Part shown: one piece after another, positions 26,756-36,057 of the stretch | Layout of the letters: every line of letters begins with the position of its first letter | How positions within the stretch are numbered: the stretch's first letter is position 1 | Origin: Rhizobium jaguaris | Lineage (GTDB): Bacteria > Pseudomonadota > Alphaproteobacteria > Rhizobiales > Rhizobiaceae | Assembly (NCBI RefSeq): GCF_003627755.1 | Contig: NZ_CP032694.1 | Span: 301,501 to 365,500, forward strand | Direction: 5' to 3' | DNA length: 64,000 nt | Position numbers and translations under genes: made by a program | Notes under the pieces: model-generated | Databases searched by the model: none | Seen by the model: the letters and a program-made list of their open reading frames with translations, nothing else | Told to the model about the DNA's origin: nothing

Positions 26756-26938
26756 ATGACCAAGCTTTTTTCGCGTTTCCTGAAAGACGAATCCGGTGCG
26801 ACCGCAATCGAATACGGTCTGATCGCCGCGCTGATCTCCGTAGCCATCATTGCTGGTGCAACGACCCTGGGCAACACGCTCAGCACCACGTTCAATGGCA
26901 TTTCCACCAAGATGAACACCGCTTCGATCGCACACTAA
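26756..26938 (+). CDS. Flp-family type IVb pilin 1
   Basis: Major pilin subunit of the Tad/Flp pilus. 60 residues: a 14-residue leader MTKLFSRFLKDESG, cleavage before A15 (ESG|ATAIEY) with the essential Glu at mature position 5, then the single hydrophobic helix YGLIAALISVAIIAGA and a short polar tail. Mature size about 46 residues, typical of Flp. GGAG lies upstream at good spacing. Equivalent to Caulobacter PilA and Agrobacterium CtpA. Confidence 0.95.
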   Translation: MTKLFSRFLKDESGATAIEYGLIAALISVAIIAGATTLGNTLSTTFNGISTKMNTASIAH

Positions 26939-27023
26939 TCGTTGCGGCGCCTCAGCGGCATGTTTGGATTGAAAACGGCATTGTTGACGAACGTGCTGTT
27001 AAGAAAGTGAGCGGAGTTACCTT

Positions 27024-27206
27024 ATGACTAAGCTTTTTTCGCGTTTTCTGAAAGACGAATCCGGTGCGACGGCAATTGAATACGGCCTGATCGCCGCGCT
27101 GATCTCGGTCGCCATCATTGCCGGCGCAACGACACTGGGCAACACGCTCAGCACCGTTTTCAATGGTATTTCGAGCGATATGACCAACGCTTCCACGGCG
27201 CATTAA
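27024..27206 (+). CDS. Flp-family type IVb pilin 2
   Basis: Second 60-residue pilin, identical to the first over residues 1-44, with changes at 45, 51, 52, 54, 55 and 58 in the surface-exposed C-terminal tail. Same leader, cleavage site and Glu5. Followed by an intrinsic terminator at 27241-27267, so the two pilins can be expressed at higher level than the assembly genes. Confidence 0.94.
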   Translation: MTKLFSRFLKDESGATAIEYGLIAALISVAIIAGATTLGNTLSTVFNGISSDMTNASTAH

Positions 27207-27240
27207 TCGTTTCGGAAGTATAGTGATGTAAGATGTTCGG

Positions 27241-27267
27241 AAACCGCTCAGTACTATGAGCGGTTTT
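27241..27267 (+). terminator. Intrinsic terminator after the pilin pair
   Basis: AACCGCTCA (27241-27249) and TGAGCGGTT (27256-27264) form a 9-bp stem with loop GTACTA, followed by a run of T to 27267. It separates the pilin genes from cpaA and the assembly operon. Confidence 0.88.
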
Positions 27268-27298
27268 TGACCTTTATAGTTCGAGTTGGGGATATCAA

Positions 27299-27811
27299 AT
27301 GCTTGAAGCCGCGACATTGCTGATCTTTCCCCTCTGCTTGTCGGTCGCGGCTGTCTCCGATCTTTTGACCATGACGATCCCGAACCGGGTGTCGCTCATC
27401 CTGCTCGGTGCTTTCATTGTGCTTGCGCCACTCCTCGGCCTGACGCTACCGGAGATCGGCATGCACTTTGCCGGCGCGGCTATCGTTTTCTGTGTCTGCT
27501 TCGCGCTCTTCGCCGTGAACATCATGGGCGGTGGCGATGCCAAGCTGCTGGCGGCATCCGCGCTCTGGTTCGGCTTCGATCCGTCGCTTGCGGCATTCCT
27601 GGTCTACGTCGCCTTTCTCGGGGGCGTGGTGACGATCGTCATCCTGATGATACGCTCGCAGTCGAATACCATCATGGCCATGGGCCTGCCGGTGCCGAAC
27701 TCGTTGCTGATTGCGAAGAAAATCCCGTATGGCATTGCCATCGCCATCGGCGGCTTCCTGGTTTTTCCCACGTCTCCGCTGGTCACTGCGGTGACTTCGC
27801 ATCTTATCTAA
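27299..27811 (+). CDS. cpaA: Prepilin peptidase of the Tad system
   Basis: Inner-membrane aspartic protease that cleaves the Flp leader. 170 residues, five to six hydrophobic helices, lacking the methylase domain of PilD as usual for CpaA/TadV. Catalytic Asp residues are D21 (VSDLLTMTIPNR) and D80 (GGGDAKLL), both in their expected motifs. Lies between the pilin terminator and cpaB; 163 bp of A/T-rich sequence follows, which may hold a separate promoter for cpaB onward. Confidence 0.93.
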   Translation: MLEAATLLIFPLCLSVAAVSDLLTMTIPNRVSLILLGAFIVLAPLLGLTLPEIGMHFAGAAIVFCVCFALFAVNIMGGGDAKLLAASALWFGFDPSLAAFLVYVAFLGGVVTIVILMIRSQSNTIMAMGLPVPNSLLIAKKIPYGIAIAIGGFLVFPTSPLVTAVTSHLI

Positions 27812-27974
27812 ATTAGATAATTCTAAGTAATAATGATGTATTGCTGACGTTATATATTATGCTTCTTTAATAGTCGCACTTAAATAATTGTAAATGTAAT
27901 ATACCATTAACCATAATTACACCAATTACCGAGCATTCTGCGGGGCGAAGAGTCGTATTCCCCAAGGAATGATC

Positions 27975-28793
27975 ATGAAACCCGCTCGCATAATGATACT
28001 CGCGGTGGCAGTTGTCGCGGCAGGGCTTGCCGGACTGCTGGCAATGCGTCTGGCCGGTTCGCGCAATGTCGCGCCGCAAGTCGCAGCGGTGGTGGAAAAG
28101 GAGGCGACGGTCAATGTGCTGGTCGCCGACGCCAATCTTCCGGTCGGCTCTCGCCTGAATGACAAATCGGTCCATTGGATGGCCTGGCCGCAGAGCGGCC
28201 TTGTCAAGGGTTTCATCACCGAAGCCGATCGCCCCGATGCGCTGAAGGACCTGAACGGTGCGGTCGTCCGCCTGCCGATCTTTGAAGGCGAACCGATCCG
28301 CGAAGAGAAAGTCGCTGATTCCAACAGCCACATTCTCTCCTCGCTCTTGCCTTCCGGCAAACGTGCAGTCGCGACCGAAATCTCCGTCGCCACCGGTGCG
28401 GGCGGCTTCATCCTTCCCAATGACCGTGTCGACGTGATCATGGTGCGCAAGGGTGATACCCAGAAATTCGTGACCGAGACCGTGCTCAGCAATGTCCGCG
28501 TACTCGCCGTCGATCAGCAGATCGAGGAAAAGCAGGATGGCACCAAGGCTGTGGTCGGCACGACCGCGACGCTGGAGCTGACGCCGGACCAGACCAAGGT
28601 TCTGGCGGTCGCTCAGCAGATGGCCGATCGATTGACACTGGCGCTCCGCTCGGTCGCCGATGCGCAGCAGCCGGATACGATCGCCGCCGATTATTTGCTG
28701 TCTGGGGACAATGGCGTCGCCGTCGTCCAGGTCATCAAATCAGGCGCGATCGTCCCCAACGGCGCAGCCGCAGCCGCAGCCAAGACGCAATGA
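27975..28793 (+). CDS. cpaB: Flp pilus assembly protein CpaB
   Basis: Periplasmic assembly factor, 272 residues from ATG 27975 (AAGGA ends six bases before; ATG 27969 abuts it). An N-terminal membrane anchor (about 5-25) precedes a SAF/RcpC-type domain: NVLVADANLPVGSRL then GAVVRLPIFEGEPI, followed by an RcpC beta domain with NDRVDVIMVR. Stabilises the secretin. Followed 14 bp later by cpaC. Confidence 0.93.
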   Translation: MKPARIMILAVAVVAAGLAGLLAMRLAGSRNVAPQVAAVVEKEATVNVLVADANLPVGSRLNDKSVHWMAWPQSGLVKGFITEADRPDALKDLNGAVVRLPIFEGEPIREEKVADSNSHILSSLLPSGKRAVATEISVATGAGGFILPNDRVDVIMVRKGDTQKFVTETVLSNVRVLAVDQQIEEKQDGTKAVVGTTATLELTPDQTKVLAVAQQMADRLTLALRSVADAQQPDTIAADYLLSGDNGVAVVQVIKSGAIVPNGAAAAAAKTQ

Positions 28794-28807
28794 GAAGGGA
28801 CGGGACC

Positions 28808-30307
28808 ATGTTCAAGACCAACAAACCGATCGGCCTTCTCTCGCTTGCGGCTCTCTCCTTCTCTGTCGCTTTCGCCGGCCTGCCTTTTGCCGAAGCGCCG
28901 GCTTTCCTGCGTATCGCGACAGCCAGGGCCGACGGTTCCGACAGCATCGTCACCATTGCCGGCCTCGGCACCAAACGCACGCTGAAGCTTGGCCTCAACA
29001 AGGCGCTGGTGGTGGACCTGCCGGCGGACGCCCATGATATTCTCGTTTCCGATCCGAAGATGGCCGATGCCGTGACGCGGACCTCGCGCCGCATCTATCT
29101 CTTCGGCAAGACGGTCGGCCAAACCAATATCTTCGTCTTTGGCGCCGACGGGAAGGAGATTGTCAGCCTCGACCTCCAAATCGAACGCGACATTGCCGGC
29201 CTGCAAACCAATCTCAAACGTTTCATCCCGGACTCCGACATCAATGTCGAGATCGTCTCCGACAACATCGTCATGACGGGTACGGTCCGTACGCCACAGG
29301 ATTCATCGCGCGCCGAACAATTGGCCGAAGCTTTCCTGAAAGGCGGCGAAGCCACCACCCGCACCGAAACCGCCAGTGCAAGCGGTGGCGACAATTCCGT
29401 CGCTTTGTTTGCCGAATCGCGCCAGACCTCGCAGATCGTCAATCTCCTGCAGATCGAAGGTGAGGATCAGGTGACGCTGAAGGTTACGGTCGCCGAGATC
29501 AAGCGCAGCGTGCTGAAACAGATCGGCTTCGACCATCTCGTCAGTAATTCTTCCGGCCTCACTGTTGCACAGCTCGGTAACGTCAGCGGCGATGCAACGG
29601 CGGCCACCGGCAATGGCGGCATCAGCGCCTTGTTCAAGTCTGCGCTCGGCAAATACGATATCAACAGCTATCTGAACGCCATGGAGCAAGCTGGCGCTGT
29701 CCGCACCCTTGCCGAACCGACGTTGACAGCCATTTCAGGCCAGGCCGCGACCTTCAATTCGGGCGGCCAGACGCTCTATTCCACCATCGATCAAGACGGT
29801 AAGGTAACAATTACCCCGTTCACTTACGGCATCAGCCTCGCCTTCACACCCGTCGTTCTTTCGGCCGGACGCATCAGCTTGCATGTGCAGACTCAGGTTT
29901 CCGAACCGGTAGGCACAGCCGGAACGGCAACCTACAATCAGCGGGCTGCAGACACCTCCGTCGAATTGCCTTCCGGCGGCTCGATCGCGCTCGCCGGGCT
30001 CCTGAGCGATAACGTTCAGCAGAATACCAACGGAACACCCGGCGCCTCGAAGATCCCGATCATTGGCGCGCTGTTCCGGGAAAAGAGCTTTCAGCGCGAT
30101 GAAAAGGAATTGGTGATTATCGCGACGCCTTATCTTGTGCGGCCGGTGGCTCGCGATCAGCTTGCTCGTCCCGACGATAATTTCTCGCCGACGAACGATG
30201 CCGCTGCCTTCTTCATGAATCGCGTCAACAAGATCTACGGCCGCAGGGATGCGCCGCCGGTCGCCGATGCCAATTTCCACGGCACAGTCGGCTTTATCTA
30301 CAAGTGA
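28808..30307 (+). CDS. cpaC: Tad pilus secretin
   Basis: Outer-membrane channel for the pilus, 499 residues. Signal peptide about 1-35, pilus N-terminal domain at about 45-120 (LNKALVVDLPADAHDILVS, GQTNIFVFG), a BON-like segment, and the type II/III secretin domain from about 260, ending in the diagnostic IPIIGALFREKSFQRDE with ELVIIATPYLVRP. ATG 28808 after GAGAAGGGACGGG. Part of cpaBCDE. Confidence 0.95.
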   Translation: MFKTNKPIGLLSLAALSFSVAFAGLPFAEAPAFLRIATARADGSDSIVTIAGLGTKRTLKLGLNKALVVDLPADAHDILVSDPKMADAVTRTSRRIYLFGKTVGQTNIFVFGADGKEIVSLDLQIERDIAGLQTNLKRFIPDSDINVEIVSDNIVMTGTVRTPQDSSRAEQLAEAFLKGGEATTRTETASASGGDNSVALFAESRQTSQIVNLLQIEGEDQVTLKVTVAEIKRSVLKQIGFDHLVSNSSGLTVAQLGNVSGDATAATGNGGISALFKSALGKYDINSYLNAMEQAGAVRTLAEPTLTAISGQAATFNSGGQTLYSTIDQDGKVTITPFTYGISLAFTPVVLSAGRISLHVQTQVSEPVGTAGTATYNQRAADTSVELPSGGSIALAGLLSDNVQQNTNGTPGASKIPIIGALFREKSFQRDEKELVIIATPYLVRPVARDQLARPDDNFSPTNDAAAFFMNRVNKIYGRRDAPPVADANFHGTVGFIYK

Positions 30308-30320
30308 GGGCAAACGGATC

Positions 30321-31082
30321 ATGACACGCCCCTTTTCAACCGGATCCACGAGAGACCAAAAAATGGCCAGCCTCGATCGCAATGCGCTCCGTTTCACCAG
30401 GCCGCGATTTGCTGCCCTGGCTCTGATCATGATGGCTGCCGCCGTCGGCGGCTGTGCCGGTTCGCCGGATGGCCTGACGACCAGTGCCATTTCCGATGAT
30501 TATCGTCAGCGTCATCCGATCGTGTTGACGGAGAAGGAACACCATGTCGACATTCCGGTCTTCGCCGGCGATCGCCGCCTGACCCCCGGCACGCGCGATA
30601 CTGTTCGCGGTTTCGTGCAGGATTATCGCGCGCACGCAACCGGCACGGTCGAAATTCTCATTCCTCGGGAATCGGCGAACTCGCCGGCCGCATCTGCCTT
30701 GCGCCGGCAAATCCGCCAGGAGCTGGTGGCAAACGGCATTCCGTCGGCGCGCATCGTCGACAATTATTATCCGGCCCGCGGCCCCTACGATGCCGCGCCG
30801 ATCCGCCTGCGCTTCGCGGCAACGACAGCCACCACCAATGCCTGCGGCCAATGGCCGGACGATCTGGCCGACAACTTTTTCGACAATCAGAATTACTATA
30901 ATTTCGGCTGCGCCACTCAGAACAACCTTGCCGCACAAGTCGCCAATCCGACCGATCTTATCGCGCCGCGCGCCGTGACGCCGATCGATGCCGACCAGCG
31001 CAGCAAGGTGATCGACAATTATCGCAACGGTTCGACCCCAACCAGCACTGCGACAGTCGGCGGCTTCGGTACCGGAGGATAA
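30321..31082 (+). CDS. cpaD: Pilus assembly lipoprotein CpaD
   Basis: CpaD-type outer-membrane-associated lipoprotein, 253 residues from ATG 30321. A second in-frame ATG at 30363 would give a better-sized lipoprotein signal ending in AAAVGGC (lipobox Cys), so the true start may be there. The mature domain has the family pattern RHPIVLTEKEHHVDIPV and two later Cys (CGQWPD, NFGCA) conserved in CpaD. Precedes cpaE by 4 bp. Confidence 0.9.
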   Translation: MTRPFSTGSTRDQKMASLDRNALRFTRPRFAALALIMMAAAVGGCAGSPDGLTTSAISDDYRQRHPIVLTEKEHHVDIPVFAGDRRLTPGTRDTVRGFVQDYRAHATGTVEILIPRESANSPAASALRRQIRQELVANGIPSARIVDNYYPARGPYDAAPIRLRFAATTATTNACGQWPDDLADNFFDNQNYYNFGCATQNNLAAQVANPTDLIAPRAVTPIDADQRSKVIDNYRNGSTPTSTATVGGFGTGG

Positions 31083-31086
31083 AGTC

Positions 31087-32358
31087 ATGAACGCTATCGA
31101 TTACGATATCAAACCGACGGCGGTGGAAGCCGAGGATGCGCCCCGCACAGGCGACCTCGAAAACATGCGGCCGCTGCCGCGCATCTCGGTGCATGCCTTC
31201 TGCGAAAGCGAGCAGTTGCAGCAGGTGATGGACCGATGCGCCAATGATCGGCGCATGTCCAAGGTCAGCCTCAGAATCACCAGCGGCAGCACTGCGGCCG
31301 CGGCAAACATGTTCGCCTCGACGCCGACGCCGAATCTGATCATCCTGGAAACCCGCGCCAATCCGCACAATCTGCTGGCCGAGCTTGCTCCGCTCGCCGC
31401 CGTCTGCGATCCCAGCACCAAAGTGGTGATCATCGGCCACTATAATGACATCGGCCTTTATCGGGAACTCATTCGCAACGGCATTTCCGAATATATGGTC
31501 CATCCGGTTGCCATGACCGACGTCATGGCGGCGATGGTGGCGATCTTCGTCGATCCCGATGCCGAGCCGCTGGGCCGCAGCGTGGCCTTCATCGGCGCCA
31601 AGGGTGGGGTAGGGGCGTCCACCATCGCGCATAATTGCGCCTTCGGCATCTCCAACCTGTTCTCGACAGAGACCATTCTCGCCGATCTCGACCTGCCTTA
31701 TGGCACCGCCAACATCGATTTCGACCAGGACCCGGCCCAGGGCATCGCCGAGGCCGTCTATGCGCCGGAACGCCTCGACGAAGTCTTCCTCGACCGCCTT
31801 TTGACCAAGTGTTCGCAGCACCTGTCGTTGCTCGCTGCCCCCTCCATGCTCGATCGTGCCTATGATTTCGATGGCCAGGCGTTCCAGCCGGTGCTCGACG
31901 TTCTGCAGCGCAGCGCGCCTGTAAGTGTGCTCGACGTCCCGCATCTGTGGACCGAATGGACGCGCTCCGTGCTTTCGGCCGTCGATGAAGTCGTGATTTG
32001 CGCGGCACCCGACCTCGCCAATCTGCGTAACGCCAAGAACATGCTGGATGCGCTGCGCAAGCTGCGCCCCAATGACAAGGCGCCGCATCTCATCCTCAAT
32101 CAGGTCGGCATGCCCAAACGCCCGGAAATCGGCCCCTCGGAGTTCTGCGAGCCGCTGGAAACCGACCCGATTGCCATCATTCCTTTCGATATCAACCTGT
32201 TCGGCAACGCCGCCAACAGCGGTCGCATGATTTCGGAGACCGATCCGAAATCGCCGATCGCCGAGACCTTCTCGCAGATATCGCACATCGTCACCGGGCG
32301 CGTTGCGCTGAAGAAGGCGAAGAAGGGCGGCCTGCTCGGCCTCCTGAAACGGAAGTAA
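31087..32358 (+). CDS. cpaE: Pilus localisation ATPase CpaE
   Basis: MinD/ParA-like ATPase with an N-terminal receiver-like domain, 423 residues. The receiver-like part spans about 30-155. The deviant Walker A is GAKGGVGAST at about 173-182, in which the usual signature Lys follows the first Gly-Ala, and DLDLPYGTANIDFD gives the second nucleotide element. CpaE places the secretion machinery at the cell pole in Caulobacter. GGAGGATAAAGTC precedes the ATG. 80 bp separate it from cpaF. Confidence 0.94.
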   Translation: MNAIDYDIKPTAVEAEDAPRTGDLENMRPLPRISVHAFCESEQLQQVMDRCANDRRMSKVSLRITSGSTAAAANMFASTPTPNLIILETRANPHNLLAELAPLAAVCDPSTKVVIIGHYNDIGLYRELIRNGISEYMVHPVAMTDVMAAMVAIFVDPDAEPLGRSVAFIGAKGGVGASTIAHNCAFGISNLFSTETILADLDLPYGTANIDFDQDPAQGIAEAVYAPERLDEVFLDRLLTKCSQHLSLLAAPSMLDRAYDFDGQAFQPVLDVLQRSAPVSVLDVPHLWTEWTRSVLSAVDEVVICAAPDLANLRNAKNMLDALRKLRPNDKAPHLILNQVGMPKRPEIGPSEFCEPLETDPIAIIPFDINLFGNAANSGRMISETDPKSPIAETFSQISHIVTGRVALKKAKKGGLLGLLKRK

Positions 32359-32438
32359 TGTTTGATTTCGCATGATCGTGTTCGAAAGCCGGTTTGCACT
32401 TTTGACATCATGCTCCAGCGTAGAATTGGATCGACGGC

Positions 32439-33908
32439 ATGTTTGGCAGACGCGGAAATGAAGGTCCTGCAAAGAGCGGCGGCATAGCGCCTCCGCCATC
32501 GCCGCCGCGTGCGCCCTCCGCTGCTGCGCCTGCGGCATCGACCGTGCTGGTCGAGCCGGCGCAACAACGCCAGCAGGTGGCACCGCCGCCGATGCAAACG
32601 CCGACACGCCGCCGACCGGCGCGCACGGAGGAATATTACGACACCAAGTCGCAGGTCTTTTCCGCGCTGATCGATACGATCGATCTGTCGCAGCTCTCCA
32701 AGCTCGATGCGGAGGCGGCGCGCGAGGAAATCCGCGACATCGTCAACGACATCATCACCATCAAGAATTTCGCGATGTCGATTTCCGAGCAGGAGGAACT
32801 GCTCGAGGATATCTGCAACGACGTCCTTGGCTACGGTCCTCTGGAGCCGCTGCTTGCCCGTGACGACATCGCCGACATCATGGTCAACGGCGCGGGCCAG
32901 ACCTTCATCGAAGTCGGCGGCAAGACGGTGGAATCGGAAATCCGCTTCCGCGACAATGCTCAGCTTCTTTCCATCTGCCAGCGTATCGTCAGCCAGGTTG
33001 GCCGTCGCGTCGACGAATCCAGCCCGATCTGCGACGCTCGCCTGCCGGACGGATCGCGCGTCAACGTCATTGCACCGCCACTGTCGATCGACGGCCCGGC
33101 GCTGACCATCCGCAAATTCAAGAAGGACAAGCTGACGCTCGACCAGCTCGTCCGCTTCGGCGCCATCACGCCGGAAGGTGCCACGCTGCTGCAGATCATC
33201 GGCCGCGTTCGTTGCAATGTCGTCATTTCCGGCGGTACCGGCTCGGGTAAGACGACGCTCCTGAATTGCCTCACCAACTATATCGACCGCGACGAGCGTG
33301 TCATCACGTGCGAGGACACGGCCGAACTGCAATTGCAGCAGCCGCACGTCGTCCGCCTCGAAACCCGTCCTCCGAACATCGAAGGCGAGGGTGAGATCAC
33401 CATGCGTGATCTCGTCAAGAACTGCCTGCGTATGCGCCCCGAACGCATCATCGTCGGCGAAGTGCGCGGACCGGAAGTCTTCGACCTGTTGCAGGCGATG
33501 AACACCGGCCATGACGGTTCGATGGGCACGATCCATGCCAACACGCCGCGCGAGTGCCTGAGCCGTATGGAATCGATGATCGCCATGGGCGGTTTCAGCC
33601 TGCCGGCCAAGACGGTGCGCGAAATCATTTCCACGTCCGTCGACGTCGTCATCCAGGCCGCCCGCCTGCGTGACGGTTCGCGCCGCATCACCCAGATCAC
33701 CGAGGTGATCGGCATGGAAGGTGATGTGATCATCACCCAGGACTTGATGCGCTACGAGATCGAAGGCGAAGATGCGAACGGCCGCATCATCGGACGGCAT
33801 ATGTCGACCGGCATCGGCAAGCCGAACTTCTGGGACCGCGCCCGCTATTACAACGAGGAAAAGCGCCTGGCTGCTGCCCTCGACGAAATGGAAAACAAGT
33901 CGAAATAG
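32439..33908 (+). CDS. cpaF: Tad secretion ATPase CpaF
   Basis: VirB11/TadA-family hexameric ATPase powering Flp pilus extension and retraction. 489 residues: a Pro/Ala-rich N-terminus of about 65 residues, an N-terminal domain to about 250, then Walker [13 protein letters not shown] (about 264-275), Asp box [10 protein letters not shown], Walker B region [11 protein letters not shown], and the His box GSMGTIHAN. All motifs intact. tadB begins 10 bp after its stop. Confidence 0.96.
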   Translation: MFGRRGNEGPAKSGGIAPPPSPPRAPSAAAPAASTVLVEPAQQRQQVAPPPMQTPTRRRPARTEEYYDTKSQVFSALIDTIDLSQLSKLDAEAAREEIRDIVNDIITIKNFAMSISEQEELLEDICNDVLGYGPLEPLLARDDIADIMVNGAGQTFIEVGGKTVESEIRFRDNAQLLSICQRIVSQVGRRVDESSPICDARLPDGSRVNVIAPPLSIDGPALTIRKFKKDKLTLDQLVRFGAITPEGATLLQIIGRVRCNVVISGGTGSGKTTLLNCLTNYIDRDERVITCEDTAELQLQQPHVVRLETRPPNIEGEGEITMRDLVKNCLRMRPERIIVGEVRGPEVFDLLQAMNTGHDGSMGTIHANTPRECLSRMESMIAMGGFSLPAKTVREIISTSVDVVIQAARLRDGSRRITQITEVIGMEGDVIITQDLMRYEIEGEDANGRIIGRHMSTGIGKPNFWDRARYYNEEKRLAAALDEMENKSK

Positions 33909-33918
33909 GACTTTCCCG

Positions 33919-34926
33919 ATGTTCGGTGTCGATCCGGTGGTGCTTCTGATTGTGGTGCTCGCAGCCGTCTCCGCGGCGGCGGTTTGCTATGGCGTCCTCT
34001 ATTCCCGGATCGAGACGCAGAAAAAAGCCGACATCCGCGTCAACCGCATCAAATCGGCCGAGACCGACCGTACGAAGGTCAAGGCCGCGCGCGATCGCGT
34101 GCAGGAAATGTCGAAACGGCGCAAATCGGTGCAGGATTCGCTGAAGGATCTGGAAAAGCGCCAGTTGGAGAGCACCAAGAAGAAACAATCGCTGAAGATG
34201 CGGCTCGGGCATGCCGGCTTGTCGCTGACACCCGCCCGTTTCTATCTCTTCGGCGTCCTGTTCGGCCTTTTCGTCATGGTTATTCTCTTCCTGATCCAAG
34301 CTCCGCTCGCCGTAATCGTCGGTCTGCCTTTCGCCGCAGCCTTCGGCTTACCACGCTGGGTCGTCGGCTTCCTCATCAAGCGGCGGCAGAACAAATTCCT
34401 GGACGAATTTCCCAACGCGCTCGACCTCATCACCCGCTCGATCCGTTCGGGCCTGCCGCTCAATGATGCCGTGCGCCTTGTGGCAAGCGAGGCGCGCGAA
34501 CCCGTCAAATCGGAATTCCGCCGGGTCGTCGAAGCTCAGCAGGTTGGCCTCAGCATGACCGATGCCTGCATGCGCATGAACAATCATATGCCTCTGCAGG
34601 AGGTGAGCTTCTTTACGATTGTCATTGCTATCCAGGCGCAGGCGGGCGGCAATCTGTCCGAAGCGCTCGGCAACCTTGCGCGCGTACTGCGCGAGCGCAA
34701 AAAGATGAAAGCGAAGGTGACCGCACTGTCGATGGAAGCAAAGGCTTCCGCCGTCATCATCGGTGCGTTGCCCTTCATCGTCGCCACACTCGTCTACCTG
34801 ACCTCGCCGCAATACATGAGGATTCTGTTCGTCGATCCGCGCGGTCATCTGATCCTGGGCGCCGCCGGCATCTGGATGTCCGTCGGCATCTACATCATGC
34901 GCAACATGGTCAATTTCGAGATTTGA
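33919..34926 (+). CDS. tadB: Tad inner-membrane platform protein TadB
   Basis: 335 residues, type II secretion F domain (GspF-like). N-terminal helix at about 5-25, a basic, charged cytoplasmic stretch with coiled-coil character (about 30-95), a pair of helices near 105-150, the F domain with LDLITRSIRSGLPLNDAVRL, and two C-terminal helices. Works with TadC as the membrane platform under CpaF. Between cpaF and tadC in the usual order. Confidence 0.94.
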   Translation: MFGVDPVVLLIVVLAAVSAAAVCYGVLYSRIETQKKADIRVNRIKSAETDRTKVKAARDRVQEMSKRRKSVQDSLKDLEKRQLESTKKKQSLKMRLGHAGLSLTPARFYLFGVLFGLFVMVILFLIQAPLAVIVGLPFAAAFGLPRWVVGFLIKRRQNKFLDEFPNALDLITRSIRSGLPLNDAVRLVASEAREPVKSEFRRVVEAQQVGLSMTDACMRMNNHMPLQEVSFFTIVIAIQAQAGGNLSEALGNLARVLRERKKMKAKVTALSMEAKASAVIIGALPFIVATLVYLTSPQYMRILFVDPRGHLILGAAGIWMSVGIYIMRNMVNFEI

Positions 34927-34945
34927 CCGAAGGAGACGCCGAGAC

Positions 34946-35926
34946 ATGTCCTCCGATTTCGCCAGTAAATTGACCGATCCCGGCATGATCCTTGCCGTTT
35001 TCGTGGCGATCGCCGTCTTCGCCACCTTCTACACGATCGCCGTGCCCTTCCTGGAGCGCGGCGATCTCAACAAGAGGATGAAAGCAGTTTCCACCGAGCG
35101 CGAACTAATTCGCGCCCGGGAACGCGCCAAGCTGAACACCGACGCCGGCAAGGCGTCATTGCGCAGCCAGAACAACCGCAATGTCCGCCAGATCGTCGAA
35201 CGCTTCAATCTCCGCAATGCTCTCGTCGATGCCAATACGGTCAATCGGCTGCGGGCGGCCGGGCTGCGCTCGGAAAACGCATTGAACATGTTCCTGGTGG
35301 CGCGCTTTCTGCTGCCATTCTTGTTTCTGACCGTCGCCGCCATTTTCGTTTTCGTATTTGGTTATTTCGCCGCCAAGCCGTTTGCGATCCGCCTTCTCGG
35401 TGTCATCGGCACCGCCTATCTCGGCTTCTACGCGCCGAATATCTATATTTCCAATCTCGTGACCAAGCGGCAGAAGTCGATCAAGCGCGCCTGGCCGGAT
35501 GCGCTCGACCTGATGCTGATCTGCGTGGAATCGGGCATTTCCATCGAGGCCGGTATGCGCCGCGTCTCTGAGGAGATGGCGGAGCAGTCGCCGCCGCTCG
35601 CCGAAGAAATGGTGTTGACCACGGCGGAACTCTCCTTCCTGCAGGATCGCCGCGCCGCCTTCGACAATCTCGCCAGCCGAACCCAGATCGAAATCGTCAA
35701 ATCGGTGACGCAGGCCCTGATCCAGGCGGAGCGCTACGGCACGCCGATCTCGCAGGCGCTGCGCGTTTTGGCGCAGGAAGGTCGTGACGAACGCATGAAC
35801 GAGGCGGAAAAGAAGGCCGCCGCCCTGCCACCGAAACTGACCGTACCGATGATCGTCTTCTTTCTGCCCGTTCTCATGGCCGTTATCCTTGGCCCCGCAG
35901 CGATCCAGGTGATGGATAAATTCTGA
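34946..35926 (+). CDS. tadC: Tad inner-membrane platform protein TadC
   Basis: 326 residues, second GspF-type protein of the Tad platform. N-terminal helix (about 12-32), helix pair around 120-165, cytoplasmic F domain with ALDLMLICVESGISIEAGMR, and a C-terminal helix (VPMIVFFLPVLMAVI). 19 bp after tadB; last gene of the plus-strand pilus operon. A TadD-like TPR gene lies further on, in opposite orientation. Confidence 0.94.
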   Translation: MSSDFASKLTDPGMILAVFVAIAVFATFYTIAVPFLERGDLNKRMKAVSTERELIRARERAKLNTDAGKASLRSQNNRNVRQIVERFNLRNALVDANTVNRLRAAGLRSENALNMFLVARFLLPFLFLTVAAIFVFVFGYFAAKPFAIRLLGVIGTAYLGFYAPNIYISNLVTKRQKSIKRAWPDALDLMLICVESGISIEAGMRRVSEEMAEQSPPLAEEMVLTTAELSFLQDRRAAFDNLASRTQIEIVKSVTQALIQAERYGTPISQALRVLAQEGRDERMNEAEKKAAALPPKLTVPMIVFFLPVLMAVILGPAAIQVMDKF

Positions 35927-36057
35927 GATAGAAAACTTGCCGCCGGTGCGGGACGTGAGTAATTTCCGGTCCTGTGTCACTGGCGATATGACGTGTCTCT
36001 GTGCCGAAGGGCCGGCCGCTCGCCTGGACGCTTTTCAATCATATCGGGAGGATTTAC

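Larger units (their letters stand above)
26723..27206 (+). repeat. Tandem duplication carrying both Flp pilin genes
   Basis: Unit 1 (26723-26938) and unit 2 (26991-27206) are offset by 268 bp. Similarity begins at ACGTGCTGT about 33 bp before each ATG, includes the ribosome binding site, and runs through the coding sequence. The two proteins are identical over the first 44 residues and diverge in the last 16, which indicates a duplication held together by conversion or strong selection on the processed helix. Confidence 0.85.

Noticed and set aside
30958-32607. 549-residue open frame opposite cpaE and the start of cpaF
   Set aside because: Complementary to genes with intact motifs; no recognisable domain and shadow-type composition.
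32100-33800. 566-residue open frame opposite cpaF
   Set aside because: cpaF on the plus strand has all VirB11-type motifs; the antisense frame has none.
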